Shown: positions 47,063 through 58,905, counted from the first letter of the stretch. The stretch is 64,000 nt of DNA from Nautilus pompilius (GCA_018389105.1 JACATO010001006.1:124001-188000); one strand, 5' to 3'. Notes: generated by a model not told the origin, from the sequence alone. Numbers and translations are program-made.

Positions 47063-47179
47063 CTAGTTCATGTTATCCCTGGACTCAGAAAATGTGGGGT
47101 GTTGGAAAACAGCCAGTGCACTCTGCTCCATCCAATACTCTTCAGAGACATTCATTGATTGCCAACACAAGCCACACAT
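47063..47179 (-). promoter_or_regulatory. 38-codon upstream ORF in the GPCR leader
   Basis: An ATG at 47179 opens a frame beginning MCGLCWQSMN that stops with TAG at 47063-47065, four bases before the receptor ATG and in a different frame. A second in-frame ATG lies eight codons later. Such a uORF could lower receptor translation. No homology is known to me. Confidence 0.4.
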
Positions 47180-47209
47180 TCTACTGCATCAAGGAGTAAG
47201 ATGAAGAAC

Positions 47210-47225
47210 CTGGAGAAAATTAAAT
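47210..47225 (-). other. Likely 3' splice acceptor in the GPCR 5'UTR
   Basis: The minus strand reads TTAATTTTCTCCAG, a good pyrimidine tract plus AG, with the exon starting at 47209. A second weaker AG lies at 47184-47185. A 5'UTR intron with an intronless coding exon is common for such receptors. Confidence 0.4.
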
Positions 47226-47761
47226 GCAACAAAATAAAATAAGTCAATTGATTTTTATTTTAAGAAGCTCTTCAATTAGTGTGATTTATGGGAGTGACAG
47301 CTACTGGAAATAATTGAAAAATCCTGTTAATTATGAAATAAACACTTTATACTTAATCAGTAAATGTGGTAATTCATCAGGCAGTAACAGTACAAATGCT
47401 TTCTGTGCAAATGAAGATCTTCATTTAGCAACGAACAGTCATAATTTAAAGACAATTGCTTCTGATGTCATTTGTTAGAAAATAGCAGCAATCAATAAGG
47501 CTGATTGTAGAACAGAGAAACAGCTTCTTAAAGGAACTAAGCCGGTTAACGACTATGTCAAACTTGAGAACAGGAAACAACCTCCCTGTCTCTTTTTTTT
47601 ACCCCTTTAATTTGATGATGACATTCATTGTCACAGCCTAAAGCTAAACCACTTCAACAAAAGTGAATTGGATTTGAATTCTAAAAAAAAAAAAAAATGA
47701 TAAGAGGTAGAAAATGGTTTTTGTTACAATTGTTTGTCTTTTCAAAATGAAATTACAGGAG
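47226..47761. other. No gene seen
   Basis: Probable intron or upstream sequence of the GPCR gene. No recognisable element. Confidence 0.4.
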
Positions 47762-48702
47762 AAGGATGAGACTCATAGACATTTAAATGATCTGAAACAA
47801 GAGATGTAATGTGAAGAGCTTAATAATCTGCTGAAAGTTATAAGTAGAAAGAAAGAGAAATGCAGGAAGTTGATTCCAGAGTCCAAAAGTAGAAGGAAAA
47901 TGAACTTTCTTTTAGTCCTGCAATATGGGTGACTAGCTGAGGCCAAGTGAATAGCAATGGTGATGACAGTAGTGGTAAAAGAAATAGAACCTGCTCTAAG
48001 TGAACAATCTGCCACCAGTCTTGGATTGAACTCAATCAAGAATATAAACTTCAGATGAAGGGAGTAACACTCCCCCTCCCATCTTAGGATTAACTGTGAG
48101 TTATAAAGGGTAATAATTTGTGAGGTGGTAATTCTGATCTGAAATAAAAATCAAAATTTCTTGAAAGTCATTTCTGCTATAGTTAAAATATCGGGCTTCC
48201 AGGTGAGACCATTGGAGGCTTTAACTCCTAAAATGTTGATAGGGGAATTCTGACAACTTTCTGTGCAAAGTAGGGAAACATTAAAATTGGCTTTATTGGA
48301 TGTAAGTACATGGATTGTGTTTTAGAATGATTAAAATAAAGTTTTCTTAACTCTTTTCATCACAGAATCAAGTTCAAAATTAAGTGAATTTCCAGCAGCA
48401 AGTGATTGGGAGGAAAACAGCTGAGATTTGAAGCAAAGTGAAAAGTGGAATCATCAGTAAGGGAATGGATAGAATACACACATAGTAGTAGACAGAAGAT
48501 CATTAATGAAAAGAAAGAACAGGATAGTTGAAAAAATAGAACCTGGGTTACACCAGATTTAATGAGAAAATACTCATCCATACACATGGAAATGGAACAC
48601 CCTATAAGGAAGCTTTGTATCCATGAGAGAAGAGTAAATGTCATAAAGTCCTTCAACCTAAATTTCCTCTATGTACCAAACCATGTCAAATGCTTTGGAA
48701 TA
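47762..48702 (-). pseudogene. Jockey-like LINE relic, reverse transcriptase 3' part
   Basis: Minus-strand motifs in order: SKAFDMVW (motif A) at about 48,678-48,700, SGVTQV for SGVPQG at about 48,541-48,560, LMIFC for the INDL block, TDDSTFH for (A)DDSTLH at about 48,446-48,465, NILGVKASNGLTWKPDI at about 48,200-48,240, and SHPYCRTKRKF...DSGINFL near the C-terminus at 47,850-47,940. Frameshifts occur in several places. The order and wording match Jockey-type mobile elements widespread in aquatic animals. It is interrupted at 48,702 by a mariner element. Confidence 0.7.
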
Positions 48703-49219
48703 TACGAGGTCTGTCGAAAAAGTATCCGACTTTATTTTTTCCTGTGGGAAGTAATGACGTTAGGGAGGCAAAAGTGTGCATAGTGGTTTTTGGCGGGCTT
48801 GCTGGATGCATCAGTCGCTGTCAGATAGCCAGCATGTGAGGTGCTGTACCACTTGTCGCATTTTCATTTCGCCCGTGATGATGGAACATGTGGAGCAACG
48901 ATCTTGCATCAAGTTTTGCCAAAAGCTTGGAGATACCAAAGCGGAAACAATTCGCAAAATTCAACAGGCTTTTGGTGACAATGCCATGGGTGTTACCCAA
49001 ATAAAAGAATGGCACAACAGGTTCAAAGATGGCCGCACATCAGTGGAGAGTGACCAGCATTCTGGGAGGCTGTCAACAAGCTGCAATGCAGTTGTTATTG
49101 AGAAAGTGTGAACCTTGATAATTGAGGATCGTCGTTTGACAGTGCGGGAAATTGGTGATGAGGTTGGGATCAGTAAAGATTCTGCACATGCAATTTTAAA
49201 GTCATCAAATTTTTAATCA
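48703..49219 (+). mobile_element. mariner transposon, 3'-truncated, nested in the LINE
   Basis: Begins beside TA with ACGAGGTCTGTCGAAAAAGT, a typical mariner terminal repeat. A transposase N-terminus follows about 170 bp later. The element ends abruptly near 49,219, where minus-strand LINE sequence resumes, so the catalytic domain and right end are missing. Confidence 0.75.
48878..49216 (+). pseudogene. mariner transposase N-terminal DNA-binding domain
   Basis: From ATG at 48878 the frame reads MMEHVEQRSCIKFCQKLG and shows two helix-turn-helix units: the first ends with KEWHNRFKDGRTSVESD, and the second contains LTVREIGDEVGISKDSAHAI. A TGA at 49109-49111 interrupts it, probably a CGA-to-TGA change. 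The frame ends at about 49,216 before the DDE domain. The length kept is about 110 of a usual 340-350 residues. Confidence 0.75.
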
Positions 49220-50000
49220 CTGGAAATAGGGAAATCTGGATTGATTAGAGTTGGGAAAAAAGTTTGACGAAAGTTGGGAGATGAATTTTTCCATAGAGCA
49301 GAAAAAAATGACTGGTAGAGAGGCATGACTCCACTTGTTCAGACATGTGATGAACAGTAGTTACATGTTCTGATATGCAGCTTATTTCCATACTTTAGAT
49401 ACAGAGGCTCTTCTGACAAACAGATTCTAAACAGTAAAACCAATTAGGGCCTTTACCTGGTTTGATAGAGTGAGGGATATATAAAGTCATGCTGAGAAGA
49501 AAGATTCTCTCCGGGATAATTATGAGAGAAAAAAAACACAGACAAGCCATCCAACTAGCAGAGCAAAATCATCAAAGTGTACGCTTATCAGAAGGTGGTA
49601 ATTAGAAGTTCATAACAAAATGATTGATGAACACGAGACTGGTCTGAAGAACCAAGAGATTTGGCGGTATAAACCTTAGGATGATTGTTAGAATGGTTGG
49701 GAATGTAAGAAGGATCTATAGCTAGCTGAGACAGGTTAATCAGTATGTGCTGAGGTGAGAAGCCAAATGGGTTTGTGGATGTTGAAATCATGAAATCACT
49801 AAACACAGATGATTTCAGGTGGAGGGAAGGGTTGTATCAGGAACTTAGGAAGTGGTCAAGAAGGTCAAGATAATTGCCACCATTAGAAGAATAAATTTGA
49901 TGCGAACCTGGTTTCCTAAACCATTCTCACGATTAATGACTGAGGAATGCTGATCCATTCCTTGATTTGGAGGGATCAAAGGGTAGTAAGTTGGTTTTCT
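49220..50000 (-). pseudogene. Jockey-like LINE relic, endonuclease and RT N-terminal part
   Basis: Minus-strand reading gives SNFFPTLINPDFPISSD just right of the mariner (pre-RT linker, canonical SSFPPLxxPDGxIA). Further upstream PFGFSPQHILINLSQLAIDP and LGSSDQ (canonical LGSSDH, the endonuclease Asp-His motif) occur at about 49,640-49,770. The catalytic His is Gln here. About 100 residues of RT before motif A appear to be missing, so a deletion accompanied or followed the mariner insertion. Confidence 0.5.
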
Positions 50001-50610
50001 CTAGAACCTTTCTTTAGATGCAGATTATGAATGTGCATGGATCATTTGAAATTCCAACATAGTGACAAGAAAAACATCAGTGGATTTAAACATAAGTTGA
50101 TTATGCATTAATAACATTCACTGGGAAAAGGTTTAGATCTGGATAATGTTAATGACCAATGAAACACCGTTCACTTGGTATTAATTAACAATTGCCACAA
50201 ATTCATTCTGCAACCAAAAACACTTAACTAGGGATGTTCAGATTTCATCTGGGTTGGGGGATACATTTACTGTGATTTCATTTGAACATATTTTCTGCAC
50301 CAGTTAAACTGAAAGATGTAATTCTTGAAATTGGTTATTCATCATTTATAAGAATGTTCAGAAGATTTTCTATAAAGAAATTAAAGAGTTGTGGGATTGG
50401 GAGCAACTAGATATCATGTGCAGGTGGGATGAGCTTTCTAACATCTTCAATTTGAAATGAAGTACCATTCTACATTGTAGTTTGAAACTCGAAACTAATG
50501 ACAATTTGTTTATAGACCTAACTAATTAAAAAAACAATATTCCAAAAGATTCCAGGAACTGACAGAGCTTCTAGCATTTTAAAAAGTAAATTAAGTTATT
50601 TCATGCTGCT
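50001..50610. other. No clear gene; possible LINE 5' remains
   Basis: May continue the endonuclease region of the minus-strand LINE but no motif is clear. Confidence 0.3.
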
Positions 50611-50835
50611 TATTTTGGCTTTAGTTCAGCAGTTGATAAAGCTCTGCATGAAAGACAGTCAGGGGAATAGAGGTACTTTTCACGAAGTAAACAATGTATT
50701 CTTAAATAGGACATCTTCAAATCAACAAACTGCTAGTGGTGCCACCAGGTTTGCTTCGGGCTCTCCTCTCTGTGTACATAAACGAACATCAGGAAGATTG
50801 CAGATGATTATACTAAAATTTGCGCTGGTGTTAAA
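50611..50835 (+). pseudogene. CR1-like LINE reverse transcriptase fragment
   Basis: Three collinear RT marks on the plus strand: YFGFSSAVDKALHE at 50611-50652 (motif A, Asp at 50635-50637), NRTSSNQQTASGA near 50,705 (canonical NGTSSxWxxVTSGVPQG) and ADDYTKICAG at 50800-50829 (motif C). The frames differ and the SGVPQGS block is degraded. CR1/Rex-like by wording. Confidence 0.6.
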
Positions 50836-53800
50836 AAAAAAGAGAGAGAAGTTTCTGATGAAGTTAATTTGTTATATTGGTGAGTAAAATGTATTTGATA
50901 CTCATAATGTGAAATTATTGAAACAGGAAACAGTAAATTACATTTATCATTACATGGCAGATAGAAATTGTACATTCAAGAGAAAAGGATCAAGGATTAT
51001 CATTCACAAAAAAAAATATCTTAACAAGGAAGAACAGTGTATTACAGCTGCTGGTGAAGCTTAAAAGATGCTAGGAATGAATAACCTGACTATTGTATGT
51101 GAAAGCAAGGAGATTTTAATGCCACCATATAATTCATCAGTTCAGTTTGTCTGCATTTTAAATGTATTGTGTGTAGTGTTTGGAATTGTCATCATTTCCT
51201 TCCTTCCTGCAAGTGACAGCACAGACAATGATGATGTGATAATGGTGGGCTCAGGTTTATGTTAACATTAAAAAAAAAAAATTTAAATATGTTGAGCAAT
51301 TGTCTAAGGGGACATCTATAGCAGTTTCCAAAATGATTAAGAGATTTCAATGTACTGACAGTTGCAAATAGATGGGTCTTAAATATAAATTGGATAGAGG
51401 AGCATCATCATAACCTGATACTGGCAACAAAATAAAATTTTTTTTAGCAAGGGAATAAAAATGGTGTTATGTAAGATAAAGTTTATTGCCTTCCTGCAAA
51501 AACTAAAACAACTGGTAAAAATTACAAACAGCAGAGAAGCTAGCTGAAAGTTATAAAACAATTTTATGATATTGTCTCTGCACACCCCCCCCAAATTTTG
51601 TGTGTTAGATTTATTATGCATATTTCCCAGCTAAATTATGCTGAACATATTTGAAATTCAGTTGTTCTGCTGAATATGTGACTATAATTATTTTAGCAGT
51701 TATGTTGGCTGGCAAAGATACTTCAAACATAATGAAGCCAACAAAGAATAGGCAGCCCACTGAAAAAGCAGTGTTACTGCTCTCTATATATTTGGAGGCT
51801 TTTATACAAATGACAAGTTAGCCCACATTGGAACACGTGATCCAGGTGTGAAACAACACGAGGAGGAGGTCAGAGGTATGCATAATTGTTGTCAAGAAAC
51901 ACTACTACAAAGACTCAGATTACCTGGTTTATGCTCTTCTCATCTCACTGGAGATTGCAGGTAAGGAGGAAGTGTGTTCTCTGTATGAATAGCCTAACCT
52001 ATGGAATGTTTAATTAGTCATTAAAAAGTAGGTGAATTTATTGATTATTCGAATGCCAAACACTCGAAATGCCTTTGGTAAGAAAAATGTGAAATAAGGA
52101 ATCTGCCAGATGGTAATTTGAGGGCAAACATTAGAAATATCTTTTTATGCATTGCTGGCATAAATAGAACATGCGAGGATAAATGCCATCTTCCTGCAAT
52201 AAACCAATCCATCAGGTATGGATATAGAATAGCAAACAATGTGGATGTTAGACGATTAAAAACTGAATTGAAAAATAGAAAGAACATTGCTGACACTTAA
52301 ACTCTTTGCTCAAATGTCTACAAAATCATAGAATTTGCAAGTATCAGAAAAACTAACTGCAGTTGAATGGATAATGACAATGTAAATTCATGTTCCAGCT
52401 CTTGAAAGATCAATTCTGTAACTCAATTGTGTGTGAGAGACTTTCTTGCATATAAATAGGTTTTAGGATAATTTTGTTCAAATGACAAAATGGTTGCATG
52501 GTTTAATAAAAAAATTAATTGGCAATTTGATAGTTAAGATAGGAATGTTATCACTGGTAAGAGATGATGCTTTTCTTTGTTTATCTATCTAGTTTTCTCT
52601 TAAAGAAAGAAAAAGGCTAGTTTTTGCATTTGACAATATGAAAGGTCCCTTGAAAATCTGGATGAGGGCATTTTTAAAACAGCACCTTCATGATGAAATT
52701 TTTTAAAAAAGACTGGAAAAGAAAAAGGTAATTAGGATGTTTTTTTGTTTTCTTTACAATAAAATGGCAAAAATGCTTCACTAGCCACAGCAGAATCTTT
52801 AGAGGGAGGGAATTAACATGAAAGTCTAAATATTGATCTGGCAGTTGGATGTTTATAATGCCAACTAAGATCTCCATTAACTCTTGGCTGAAGGGCATAA
52901 AATAAAAAGGGAACGAGGAAAGGCTTAATTTGATGATGATATTGTTGAAATGTAAAGGTTGTAAGTGCCACAGAATTTGACTCTATAAAAGAACGACAAA
53001 TGGAATTGTTTTTCCACATTGATGAACTCTGATGACCTGAAATCACATTCTCATTATTTGCTAAGAAATTCAATCTCTTAAGTACCTCAGTTATAAATCT
53101 CTCTGTAGACACTATTTGTAAATAATAAATCACTTAAGAACACACAAATGATAGTTTTCTTTTTAAAATTACCCCCCCCCACTTTTGTTTTGGTGGGCAT
53201 GATTGTTCTAAAACTAAAATCAGATTATTTGCTAGTTATTATGGACTTAGTTTATCCTGTGAATAAATTAATCTTTTGGTTTTTTTTTTCAGCATTATGT
53301 ATTTATGAGTAAGTTAAAATCATTTCCTCATAAAGAGTCTGATAATTAATTTAGATTTCACAGCTATTGTCTTTGACTCTTCAGTAATTAGCCAGAATTA
53401 AGAGTGCTGCTGCTTAATGTAGCCATTAGTTTAACCCACAGGGAGAACCCGTCAGGAATAAGATATTTTTTTAGCATGACTGTTATGCTTGTTAATGCTC
53501 AGTTACTGAAGCTACTTGGGTGGGTAAAAACCAGAATGTCTGTGATGTGCTAAAAACTGCCTCCTGCTTCTTTATTCATCAGCTACTTATGAGTTATGTA
53601 TAAGCTCATTCTCAGATGTCAGAGGCCATGGGAGTGAAGCAGAAGGATTGTGGCAACTCCACTACCAATGTGATGATGCACCTGCCTTCAGCTTGTTGAT
53701 CTGACCTGTATCTCCAAAACAGACAAGGTCTCCCAGGTATTTATCCATTGGAATTATTTCCTGAAAGAAATCTCCAGCAGTTTTCTCAAAACTGGATCCT

Positions 53801-55172
53801 GATGTATTGAGCCTAGTGTCATGTATAACACTTCATTGGCAGAAATCTTTAAAAGCTAAAACTATTTGACTTTGCCTCCAGACCACGTTTGTCTGGGAAA
53901 GGGACAAGTATTGACTATCAAAGAAGACTATAGCTAAGGTTAAACCATGGCATCAATGAGGCATCTTGTCATTACTCTAAGCCAAAATGGTACTTGGTTC
54001 CCAGGAGGCCATCCAGGATGGTGAAGTATTTAAGTATTGTCAGCACAGTGAACAAGCCTTTCAAAAGTCCCTACTAGTACTTTTCATTTTCAGATGTGAG
54101 AAGAAATCAATGCATCTGGTGTAAACCCACATAGTTGGCTGGTGAAGAAGAGTAAGGTGGCGTCCCTCAAGGATTATTATACTGGAGCAGCTTGTCAGTG
54201 AAAATTTACTCCCATCAGTTTCTATGGGGAGGAGAGACTTTAATCATTGTCAAATTATTCATCTTTTGATCCAAATCCTTACTGCTCTGACATATAGTTT
54301 AACAAATTTGTGTCCAATAAACTGACATGCCAACATGGACTTTTTAAAAAATGTATGTATTTATAGGGATTCAGACAATAGAACAATGACTGACCACAGG
54401 AAGCAAAATGTTCATCAGGGTTCAAATACCATTTACTGGCCTGTTTAGACTAACTATTAATCTTTATTAAGTTCAATAATTTGCATCTATTTCATATTGA
54501 AAGTAATCCTTGCAGTAATAAATTACTTTTGGTGCTGGACTGAGGTGGAGTACCATAAACTAAATTTTGTACCTATCCTGTTATCAGATCATGCCATTGA
54601 TGCTCAAGTTAAATATATATCACAGTTATCTCATAATGGGACTTTCTGAATCTGTTATTCAATCATGCACCTACCTGTACATTTCTTTCTAAAGTAGCTG
54701 GGATTATTTAGATTTTTTACATCAGATAGTTAAGAATTACCTCTAATTTGACTATTGAAATATAAAGGTGTCTACATCCCATAATGACCAACTTCACTTA
54801 TACTGTAGACAGTTAAGTGCTTGGTCTTGGGTGTCTGCATAACAAAAAACTATCAGATTATGATCACTAATTCTATATCATTCATCTGTCAAAGCACGTC
54901 ATCCTGCATCAGTATAATTTATCTTGGATCACATGAGAATTCTAGGTAGGGTCTACTGATTTCAGAACAAATCTCTATTCTATCCATAATGTTCATAGTT
55001 CAAGATTAATACTAATTGAGTTTTAAAAATATTGTGGTAAATGGTTCAATAAATAAATAAATGACTAACATTTCCTTAGTGTGATTTTGGTAGAATTTGC
55101 AGAGATAAGTAGCAAGACCTTGGTAACATTGTGCACTTGTTTCCAGATGAACAGTAAGCTGTGCCCTTTCAG
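50836..55172. other. No gene supported
   Basis: CpG-poor DNA. GVPQGLLYWSSL at about 54,162 may be one more RT motif B relic but stands alone. The block 53,390-53,530 looks unique and rich in TAATTA-type motifs. No splice-bounded coding segment was found. Confidence 0.4.
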
Positions 55173-55305
55173 GCTGTCAAGGCAAGTGGCATCATAAAAT
55201 CTGTCTCAGCGTACAAATGTGTGATAGGTGACAGAATAGGCAGGCTAAATGCGGCTGCATCTCCAGCCGATGTTCTTAGTGTTGAGAGTTTATTCCAAAT
55301 ATTAG
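55173..55305 (+). CDS. Candidate spliced exon, product unknown
   Basis: A 133-bp segment bounded by a good acceptor (TGTGCCCTTTCAG) and donor (GTAAAA). Exactly one frame is open throughout and encodes 44 residues beginning AVKASGIIKSVSAYKC and ending VESLFQIL, with a phase-1 donor. The other two frames have stops. It holds three CpGs (GCG, GCG, GCCG) in a CpG-poor area, as constrained codons might. I do not recognise the protein. It could be an exon of the postulated rightward gene, an exonised repeat or chance. Confidence 0.3.
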
Positions 55306-55639
55306 GTAAAAATTGATTAAATCATTGTTTGAATTTTCAGAAAGGGTGTGCCTATTGGGTGCCAAAATTTTTAATAGAAGACCATAAAGCAACATGTTTT
55401 GTGTTCCATGACTTATCAACCAGACTTGTATGAAGAAAATTCATGCCTCTCTCGCATTGCCTCCATCAATGAAATCTGCATTTAAATAGCCAGGCTATCC
55501 AGTAACTTAAAAAATTTCAAATTTCAATATCTGGAGGATAATGACGACTTTTTTTTTGGACATGCAGGTTCCAATAGCAATCAAAGTCCCAGGAAAACCA
55601 ACTACTATATGTTGTGATCTTTTGGAAAACGAAACGAAG
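55306..55639. other. No gene seen
   Basis: Unassigned sequence between the candidate exon and a SINE-like block. Confidence 0.35.
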
Positions 55640-55860
55640 AGCTTAAAACCACTGTTGATACCTCCAGCACAGCAGTGAACACCTGCACATTGTGGACTGG
55701 TATGGCTAAGGGGCCAAGTTTGAATTCTGGTTGAGAACAGCTTGGTTTGATATACTCCCCTCTTCCAGGCCAGATCCCTTTCTGATTTCACATTTGGATG
55801 GATACTCATGACCCCTACCTAGCCCCTTTTTGGTTTCCATCTGTCTGGACCTCTCAGAGA
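55640..55860 (+). mobile_element. SINE-like copy with tRNA-type head
   Basis: A head with CACATTGTGGACTGG and the B-box-like GGGCCAAGTTTGAATTC, followed by a body containing CCTACCTAGCCCCTTTTTGG. The head resembles that at 58,726. Diverged. Confidence 0.35.
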
Positions 55861-56755
55861 AGCCCCGAAGTATAAAGGCTATGAAAATATTGGTATGTTC
55901 ATGACTTTAGCACCAGATTCAAACATCATTTGCTGCTGAACAAGGAAACCCATTGGCCATTGGAACAAGTGAATTTTATAGAGAAACAGTTGGCTTGTCA
56001 TCTTGTAGCTGCCAATAAATCTGCCTAAAAAAGTAGCATTTCAGTCTTTACTGAACCACCCTTATTACATAATTTTTCTTTTTATTAGATATATCATTGC
56101 CCTGCAATCTTTTTCACATCCTGCTGGGTTTATTTAAACTGAAGTTCAGAAAGTCTGATGGAACCTCCCATATTAGAAGTGATTTAACAGTTGGCCAGCA
56201 TTAGATCTGTTATGAGAAGAGAATTTATCCAGCTTTGTAACACATTTGTGTTTTATTATTAACACCACCACTAATTTATTTGTAAAATCTGGTCACAAAC
56301 ACATGAACAGGTTCTTGAGGTTCCTTGATGTTGCTCAATGTGAGTACAGTCTTTAGACTGGAATAAAACCATAAATCGTGAAGACTGTGGAGCATTTGCT
56401 GATTTTCCCCATTTGTTTCATTCCTGTTTAGAGATATAACCTGAAGGTTTGATTCTGTTTACGCTGACAGGCTTTCTTGTTCCCACAATTTTTATCTGCA
56501 GCTTTAGATTGCTGGGACCATTAAGCTTGACAGGTCACACCAGGAGCATTTTGCAGAGCACTTCTTTCTGTCGGACTCTTTGAAGTATTTGCACCAAGGA
56601 TAAACTAAAACTAACCAGAATTATGCTGACTGTACTTTGACTTCTGACTTCTCAGTTGTCAGTCAGGTTTGCAAGTTCATTTCTTTATACAGTTTGAATA
56701 ACTGAAAGTTGACTGAGACCATTGTTAAGAGAGTTTCCAAATCCACTAACTGATG
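55861..56755. other. No gene seen
   Basis: Unassigned CpG-poor DNA before the Tigger-like element. Confidence 0.4.
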
Positions 56756-57122
56756 TACTGTAATTTCCAAGTTATAAGACGAGTGGACTAAATTTCCCAT
56801 TTTTCTTGACTTCATTCGTAAATCAGACAAAGCTAGATAAGGTAGTTGACCAGAACACTGCAAAAAATAGAATGAAGTGTATGGTACTTCCATGCTCACG
56901 AATATTAAAGAGGACTTTTGAACTACTATGTGAATAAATTTTTGACATGTTTTGAATCATGGAGATTACTTTGAAATTCCCTGCAAACATTAAAATCTAG
57001 ATATTCAACTCATAGTATAATTTTTCATAACACGTATTGATGTGAGATATCCTTCAAGTAGTATAACATTTATAGAATAATAATGAGCTCACAATTTATA
57101 TTCTTTTAGTACTAACTAAGCT

Positions 57123-58345
57123 CTACCTCAGCCATAACTCAGCTTCAGAGAAACCTTCAAATTCTTCTTTAGTATCTGAGTGGAAGATAGCAGCAAGCTC
57201 AGGGAACAGACCAGGTGCGAAGTTTTCCTCATCCTCTGTGTAGTCTTAATCCTGGCCATTCTTTGACTTGCTGCATACAATGCGTACAACCTGTATTAGT
57301 GAAACTATGCTCACCAGTGGGCATCCACTCTTCCCATATCTGTTTCAGGTTAGACTTCAAACAGCTATTGACAAAAATGTTCAATGGCTATAATAAATCT
57401 GTCATCCTCCCAGCGATGATACCTAAGATCTTCCTCTTTCCAGCCACACTAGCTTTTGTTTCCATGCATAGTCTATGATTAGCATGGTTCAATGGCTATA
57501 ATAAATCTGTCATCCTCGCAGCGATGATACCTAAGATCTTCCTCTTTCCAGCCACACTAGCTTTTGTTTCCATGCATAGTCTATGATTAGCATGGATTTC
57601 TTTGTATGGATAAACATGAGTAGCACTCATCCAGCTATTTTTTCATCATGTTGTCGTCCATCCATCCTCCACTGTCTTTCTTTTTAAATATTTCCATGGG
57701 GGTTTGATCTCCTGCTGTTGATGCTATGCACCAACATTGTAAAATTCTGTTTTTCATGTCCTATTGTTCTGACGGTCACTATTTCTTTTTCTATGTTGTC
57801 TATAGTTTTATTCATAGGAATATCAAATATTAATGGTACTTCATCTGTCATGTTTGACATTTTAATATCATTTTCCTCTATCCTCCTCATGACAAATTTT
57901 CAAAAATTATCTAACTTCTCTTAAGATAGTTTCTGTAGTATGGTTGTGCACTGCCTGATGATGCATAGCCTTTTTCTATGCATAAAGTGGAAACACCATA
58001 ATGGACCACCCACAAAATTCTCCACTCCCAAATCAGTGGCATTTTTTATCTTTTTTTGCTTTAATTTCACCTGAAAAATGTTAAGTCTGCAATATGTGAC
58101 AACATTGTGATAATATATACTCTTCCATCCTGTCAATGTTTCCCATTTCCCATTGAGGTCTACATCTGAAATTTGCCTCCTTACTTTTCTTTGTTGTGTG
58201 CAGAGCATCATCCTTTGCCCTGTGCCACTCCAAGACACATTTTTCACAGATACTGTACTTACAATGATCAGCCATATTCCCTCCATTTCTCGTGGTGAAT
58301 TTTACAACTTCCAGTTTAAAAGATTCTCCGTGGGATTTTGAAAAT
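57123..58345 (-). pseudogene. pogo/Tigger transposase pseudogene
   Basis: Minus-strand order: SFKLEVVKFTTRNGGNMADH (N-terminal helix-turn-helix), then GGPLWCFHFMHRKRLC for the second DNA-binding part, DEVPLIFDIPMNKT with the first catalytic Asp, VTVRTIGHEKQNFT, RMTDLL then PLNIFVNSCLKSNLKQIWEEW (post-DDE block), MPTGEHSF, and an acidic tail PELAAIFHSDTKEEFEGFSE ending at TAG 57123-57125. Frameshifts, stops and a deletion after KRKT remove much of the catalytic centre. A 108-bp in-frame duplication lies inside. The C-terminal tail is remarkably intact. Confidence 0.8.
57379..57594. repeat. 108-bp tandem duplication inside the transposase
   Basis: 57379-57486 and 57487-57594 are nearly identical, for example CTCCCAGCG against CTCGCAGCG. 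108 is a multiple of three, so the transposase frame (36 codons, around the KASVAGKRKILGII text) is repeated in frame. The near identity shows the duplication is much younger than the transposon. Confidence 0.9.
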
Positions 58346-58725
58346 GAATAGGGGTTTTATACTTACAATTAAGATGGCAGTGGCTTGTTACTGATTGGAT
58401 AATTAAGCATACTTTAATGAACACCGGTCCTACGTAAAAACAAAAATTGATGTTCACCAAGTTGTTTCATATTAATTTTGTAGCTATGTTTTTGGGTTTA
58501 GCACTTTTTTCTCTATTGAGAAATTAAAATTCCATCTACATTTAAGTTGATTGGGACTTTAAAATGAGGCCCAGATTTTTGGTGGAAAAGTCTCGTCTTA
58601 TAACCTGGAAATTATGGTAACCTCAGAATATCTGTGGTTTGGATTGCCCTGCCATGTAACAACTGATCTTGCAATGAAGTGAAGCTCTCAGGAAGTCTCC
58701 AAACAAATAGAACCACACCACTACC

Positions 58726-58905
58726 AGATGGGGCAGCATGGCAGTTTGGTGATCAACTACTGGACTGCTAGATTAAGGGCTCAAGTTTGGATTTCAAATG
58801 GGACCAGTGTTTGTGGGTGCATGGCTGCTGTGCTGTTCCTTACCAGCCAACTGCATCATTTTCCTGCCACATCTATAAAAGAGAGTTCTGACAGAGCCAT
58901 ACATA
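58726..58905 (+). mobile_element. tRNA-derived SINE
   Basis: The head GGGGCAGCATGGCAGTTTGG then GATCAACTACTGGACT resembles a tRNA 5' half with an A box. GGGCTCAAGTTTGGATT about 35 bp later fits a B box (GGTTCGAATCC type). An unrelated body with GTGGGTGCATGGCTGCTG follows. No poly(A) end is clear. Confidence 0.5.

Larger units (their letters stand above)
56758..58617 (-). mobile_element. pogo/Tigger-type DNA transposon, 1,860 bp
   Basis: The ends read inward CTGTAATTTCCAAGTTATAA and CCATAATTTCCAGGTTATAA, both followed by GACGAG, giving inverted repeats of at least 26 bp. TA lies at 56756-56757 and 58618-58619, the expected duplication for this superfamily. The inside carries a decayed transposase on the minus strand. 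The ends are well kept although the coding part is broken. Confidence 0.85.

Noticed and set aside
54155-54215. GVPQGLLYWSSL, resembling RT motif B
   Set aside because: A single motif without collinear motif A or C; chance cannot be excluded.
54410-54440. GGGTTCAAATACC, B-box-like
   Set aside because: No A box upstream and no tRNA-like fold.
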